Shown here: in pieces, positions 6,095-8,805 of the stretch
How the letters are laid out: every line of letters starts with the position of its first letter
Numbering within the stretch: position 1 is the stretch's first letter
From: Arenicella sp.
Lineage (GTDB): Bacteria > Pseudomonadota > Gammaproteobacteria > Arenicellales > Arenicellaceae
NCBI GenBank assembly: GCA_016763815.1
Contig: JAESTB010000510.1
Span: 1-8,805, forward strand
DNA: 8,805 nucleotides
Direction of reading: 5' to 3'
The notes under the pieces: generated by a model
Databases searched by the model: none
The model's input: the letters and a program-made list of their open reading frames with translations, nothing else
What the model was told of the DNA's origin: nothing
Translations under genes and position numbers: made by a program

Positions 6095-6150
6095 CCGACT
6101 GGTGTTGACAAGCTTAAACAAACACACCAAGTTATCAACAGGAGATTAAG

Positions 6151-6843
6151 ATGATAAACGTTTATCCATACTCATCATTGGGCCATGCCGATCACGGCTG
6201 GTTAGATGCCAGACATCACTTTAGCTTTGCTAACTACCATAACGATCAGCGCATGAACTTTGGCGTGTTACGAGTAATCAATGACGATGTAATTCAATCA
6301 GGCCGAGGTTTTGCCGCACATCCCCACAACAATATGGAGATTATCACTTATGTCCGCAGTGGCGCGATCACCCACAAAGACAACAAGGGCAATGAAGGCC
6401 GAACCGAAGCTGGTGATGTACAAGTGATGAGTGCTGGCTCGGGAATAACCCATTCTGAACAAAACCTCGAACCTGAAGACACCACTCTTTATCAAATTTG
6501 GATCGAGCCTAAGCAGATGAACGTTGCTCCTAGATGGGATAGCCACGAATTCCCTAAGGCAACTGATGAGCAAGGCCTAGCATTGTTGGTGTCTGGAGAC
6601 GGCAACGCGCCTTTAATGATTCACCAAGATGTCTACATCTATGCGGGGGCGCTCTATGAGGGACAGACTATTGAGCAGCCAATAAAGCATCAGGCTTACG
6701 TGCTCGTGTCGAATGGTGACATCACGCTTGACGATATCGTAGTAAAGAAAGGCGACGGTGCCGAGGTGACTAATCAATCGACGGTTGTCATCACCGCACG
6801 TTCAGCCGCCGAGGTATTGGTATTGGATGTGCCTGAAGCTTAG
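6151..6843 (+). CDS. Pirin-family cupin protein (YhhW-like, possible quercetin 2,3-dioxygenase activity)
   Basis: The 230-residue product is the usual size for bacterial pirin homologues of the YhhW type. The N-terminal cupin carries HPHNNMEIITYV (57-68) and GSGITHSEQN (96-105), giving metal ligands His57, His59, His101 and Glu103, the same spacing as in known pirins. An N-terminal GHADHGWLDARHHFSFANY motif is also typical. A second, degenerate cupin domain follows from about 135. YhhW and human pirin can oxidise quercetin in vitro; physiological substrates in bacteria are mostly unknown and some pirins act as redox sensors or modulate metabolic enzymes. AGGAG at 6140-6144 is well spaced before the ATG. 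It is probably the second gene of the doxX unit under the LysR protein, and is followed by a long hairpin. Confidence 0.94.
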   Translation: MINVYPYSSLGHADHGWLDARHHFSFANYHNDQRMNFGVLRVINDDVIQSGRGFAAHPHNNMEIITYVRSGAITHKDNKGNEGRTEAGDVQVMSAGSGITHSEQNLEPEDTTLYQIWIEPKQMNVAPRWDSHEFPKATDEQGLALLVSGDGNAPLMIHQDVYIYAGALYEGQTIEQPIKHQAYVLVSNGDITLDDIVVKKGDGAEVTNQSTVVITARSAAEVLVLDVPEA

Positions 6844-6858
6844 CTTAATACAGGTTGA

Positions 6859-6895
6859 TGTACAGAGGCCTTTGCGCTGCAAAGGCCTCTGTACA
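6859..6895. terminator. Long hairpin between convergent pirin and antiporter genes
   Basis: A perfect 16-bp stem (6859-6874 with 6880-6895) has a 5-base CGCTG loop, or 17 bp with a 3-base loop. It contains AGGCCT on both arms. There is no U tract on either strand after the stem, only AAATAAACAAAT on the plus strand. It lies between two converging stop codons, so a bidirectional transcription block or 3'-end protecting stem is the natural reading. Confidence 0.6.
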
Positions 6896-6917
6896 AATAA
6901 ACAAATAGGCAAATTAA

Positions 6918-8153
6918 TTAGGTCAACTTCCGAATCAATGGCCCTAGGGTCAAACCCTGAACAATGATCGAGAACACCACAATGATGTAAGTGATAAACA
7001 ATATCAGTTCGCGTGACTCACCATCAGGTAAGCTCAGCGCCAAGGCCACCGAAATACCACCTCGCAGACCACCCCAGGTCAGAATTTTCACTAAATGAGG
7101 AGCAACCGGCTTCTTCAAACCGATTAGACGAATCGGCACGCCAACGCTAATCACCCGAATCAGAATAACCACAACTATCAATAACAACCCGGCCAGCAAC
7201 CATTGCTGTTCAAATGGGATGATTAACACTTCTAAGCCGATCAAGGCAAACAATATTACGTTTAGGATTTCATCGATCAACTCCCAAAAGTCATCTACGC
7301 TCTGACGAGTGCGATCTGACATTGCATGCGTTCTTAGCACGCTACCAGTGATCAGACCTGCGACTACCACCGCAATCGGCCCCGACGTATGTAGGGCCAT
7401 AGCCAAACCATAACCACCCATTACTAACGCCAAGGTTATTAACACCTCTACTTTATAATTGTCGATCGTATTTAGCAGGTAATAGCCAATTGCGCCCAGC
7501 ACTAAGCCAAACAATATGCCGCCCAATGCCTCTTCTGCGAATAGTACGGCGACATAGCCCACACTAATCTGTTCAGGGTATTGCAATAGAATTAGTAACA
7601 CCATGAAAACAACAACGCCAACGCCATCGTTAAACAATGACTCGCCGGCAATCGTTGTTTCTAACTCTTTACTAACTCCCAGACGTTTGACTGTTGCCAT
7701 CACCGCGATCGGGTCAGTTGGCGAAATCAATGCGCCAAATAAAAGGCAGTAGATGTAAGGCAATTGCAGACTAAGGGCCCCGAGCAAGTAATATGCTGCG
7801 GTAGCAACTAGGAATGTTGAGAGGCAAACGCCGACTGTTGCTAAGCTGAGAATTATCAATTTCTGTTTACGCAAATCATGTAAATTCACATGCAGCGCTC
7901 CGGCAAACAGCAAAAAGCTCAACATGCCATGCAATAGCGTCTTATTAAAGTCGACGCCTTGCAGTAATCGTGTCGCGTCACCGTGCAGGTCACCAATCCC
8001 CATCAGACTCGTTATGTAGGCCAGTAGCGACACCAACAAGGCGATTATCATCACGCCGATGGTGGTGGGCAAGCCAATAAATCGATGATTAATATAGGCA
8101 AACAGCGCTGAAATGCTGATTAAAATGGCGGCAATATCGATAATACTAGTCAT
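6918..8153 (-). CDS. Sodium/proton antiporter, CPA1 (NhaP) family
   Basis: The 411-residue product is almost entirely hydrophobic with about a dozen membrane segments, as expected for an inner-membrane cation/proton antiporter of the CPA1 family. Key residues are present: SPTDPIAV with Thr146-Asp147 (144-151), GESLFNDGVGVVVF with Asn175-Asp176 (170-183), which form the ND ion-binding pair, and TWGGLRGGISVALALSLP with Arg364 (359-376). The protein stops soon after the last helix and lacks the long cytoplasmic tail of some relatives. It would exchange Na+ (or K+) for H+ and serve pH and salt homeostasis; ion preference cannot be read. The ATG at 8151-8153 has only an A-rich, weak ribosome site. 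It is 20 bases downstream of the peroxidase gene in the same direction, so the two are probably co-transcribed. Confidence 0.95.
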   Translation of the reverse strand: MTSIIDIAAILISISALFAYINHRFIGLPTTIGVMIIALLVSLLAYITSLMGIGDLHGDATRLLQGVDFNKTLLHGMLSFLLFAGALHVNLHDLRKQKLIILSLATVGVCLSTFLVATAAYYLLGALSLQLPYIYCLLFGALISPTDPIAVMATVKRLGVSKELETTIAGESLFNDGVGVVVFMVLLILLQYPEQISVGYVAVLFAEEALGGILFGLVLGAIGYYLLNTIDNYKVEVLITLALVMGGYGLAMALHTSGPIAVVVAGLITGSVLRTHAMSDRTRQSVDDFWELIDEILNVILFALIGLEVLIIPFEQQWLLAGLLLIVVVILIRVISVGVPIRLIGLKKPVAPHLVKILTWGGLRGGISVALALSLPDGESRELILFITYIIVVFSIIVQGLTLGPLIRKLT

Positions 8154-8173
8154 TATATATTTTTCTTTTAAAT

Positions 8174-8650
8174 TTATAGTAGCTTCAAAATGTCGGCCTT
8201 AATGCTCTCAGGCTTATCATTTGGTGCGTATCGTTCAACCACTTGACCAGCTCGATTGACCAAGAATTTAGTGAAATTCCACTTCACAGCCTTGGAACCA
8301 AGCAATCCTTTTGCCTGTGCCTTCATGTAGGTGTACAGCGGGTGCGCGTCACTTCCATTAACATCAATTTTGGAAAACATCGGGAAAGATACCCCATAGT
8401 TAAGTTGGCAAAACTCCTCAATTTTACCATCGCCGCCGGGGTCTTGGTTACCGAATTGATTGCACGGAAAACCCAAAATCACTAAACCCTCCGGCTCAAG
8501 CTCTTTATGCAAATTCTCTAGGCCTTCAAACTGAGGCGTAAAACCACATTTGCTTGCAGTGTTGACGATTAACAATACCTTATCTTGGTAATCCGAGAGA
8601 TTTACTTCTTGGCCCTTGATATTGGTGGCGCTGAATTCATAAATAGACAC
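8174..8650 (-). CDS. Glutathione-peroxidase-family thiol peroxidase (BtuE/Gpx-like)
   Basis: The 158-residue product is a cytoplasmic thioredoxin-fold peroxidase of the glutathione peroxidase family, full length. The peroxidatic cysteine is Cys35 in NTASKCGFTPQF. The catalytic tetrad is completed by Gln69 (FPCNQFGNQDPG, 61-72), Trp124 and Asn125 (WNFTKFLV). Cys63 and Cys81 are also present; the 46-residue distance from Cys35 to Cys81 matches the peroxidatic/resolving pair of yeast Gpx3-type enzymes. This suggests a thioredoxin-dependent reduction of H2O2 and organic peroxides, with glutathione less important; this is inferred. The start is GTG (8648-8650), supported by an ideal AGGAGG six bases upstream. 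It precedes the antiporter by 20 bases. Confidence 0.95.
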   Translation of the reverse strand: MSIYEFSATNIKGQEVNLSDYQDKVLLIVNTASKCGFTPQFEGLENLHKELEPEGLVILGFPCNQFGNQDPGGDGKIEEFCQLNYGVSFPMFSKIDVNGSDAHPLYTYMKAQAKGLLGSKAVKWNFTKFLVNRAGQVVERYAPNDKPESIKADILKLL

Positions 8651-8656
8651 TGGGTG

Positions 8657-8662
8657 CCTCCT
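8657..8662 (-). promoter_or_regulatory. Ribosome binding site AGGAGG of the peroxidase gene
   Basis: The full consensus AGGAGG on the minus strand, six bases before GTG, fixes the start codon of the peroxidase and makes up for the non-ATG codon. Confidence 0.85.
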
Positions 8663-8680
8663 GCATAGTTGAGGTGTAAA

Positions 8681-8686
8681 TATAAT
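8681..8686 (+). promoter_or_regulatory. Candidate -10 box TATAAT for the right-edge gene
   Basis: A perfect TATAAT lies 33 bases before the ATG at 8720 in the divergent region between the peroxidase and the edge gene. No recognisable -35 is found at 16-18 bp upstream, and that space overlaps the peroxidase ribosome site, so the call is tentative. Confidence 0.3.
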
Positions 8687-8719
8687 GAGGCTTCAGCATA
8701 ACTCGACGAACCAATAAAA

Positions 8720-8805
8720 ATGTCTGTAATGCCTCCACTCTTCGTTGAAAAAGTTGCCAATAGCTCGCTATTAACCGCGTTCTTCGCCTCAATTGGAGGC
8801 ATTCC
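8720..8805 (+). CDS. Start of an unidentified gene running off the right edge (partial)
   Basis: An open frame begins with ATG at 8720 and stays open for 28 codons to the window end. It begins MSVMPPLFVEKVANSSLLTA and continues with FFASIGGI, suggesting a hydrophobic helix near the N-terminus. A TATAAT box is upstream but no clear ribosome site. The frame is divergent from the peroxidase gene, which leaves 69 bases for promoters. A minus-strand frame opposite it (8602-8802) overlaps the peroxidase start region and is a poorer candidate. I do not recognise the product; a second in-frame ATG at 8729 could be the true start. Confidence 0.5.
   Translation, partial: MSVMPPLFVEKVANSSLLTAFFASIGGI

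Noticed and set aside
8602..8802. 66-codon minus-strand frame overlapping the peroxidase start
   Set aside because: It would cover the AGGAGG ribosome site and GTG start of a certain gene and lies opposite the better candidate at 8720.

Overview
The window looks like chromosomal DNA from a Gammaproteobacterium, probably a marine or free-living aerobe. This rests on the gammaproteobacterial character of the ETF proteins, the moderate GC by eye, densely packed genes and the mix of families; I cannot name a genus from sequence alone. There are no RNA genes, insertion sequences, CRISPR arrays or other mobile elements that I can see, and no gene-free stretch longer than 300 bases. The longest gap is 776-1060, and it carries regulatory sequence.

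Left part (1-3484), the electron-transfer flavoprotein (ETF) locus. etfB, followed by the first codons of etfA at the window edge, reads leftward. Diverging from it is a two-gene unit: a GntR/FCD-type regulator, then ETF-ubiquinone oxidoreductase, closed by a strong hairpin terminator. ETF takes electrons from acyl-CoA and related dehydrogenases, and the oxidoreductase passes them to ubiquinone, so the locus encodes the whole bridge from these dehydrogenases to the quinone pool plus a candidate local regulator. The intergenic region holds two near-identical palindromes (AATGTCGACATT and AATGTTGACATT), centres 63 bp apart. Each is followed by CATTGA in the direction of the gene it faces. The second contains a perfect -35 box placed so that the regulator transcript would start at or next to its own ATG.

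Middle part (3485-6895). A gene of unknown function (3620-4684) has an HxD...H pattern and strand motifs reminiscent of JmjC/cupin-like Fe(II) oxygenases. It converges, with only 7 bases between stop codons, on a LysR-type regulator. That regulator diverges from a DoxX-family membrane protein and a pirin-family cupin with the complete metal-binding set. This is a compact LysR/DoxX/pirin cassette, probably responding to a redox or electrophile signal. It ends in a 16-bp perfect hairpin.

Right part (6896-8805). A leftward pair encodes a thiol (glutathione-peroxidase-like) peroxidase with a GTG start and an ideal ribosome binding site, then a CPA1 sodium/proton antiporter 20 bases downstream. 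A rightward coding start (8720 onward) runs off the edge.

The most notable signal is the ETF control region: paired outward-facing operators, probable autoregulation and a probable leaderless regulator mRNA. Second is the unrecognised possible oxygenase.
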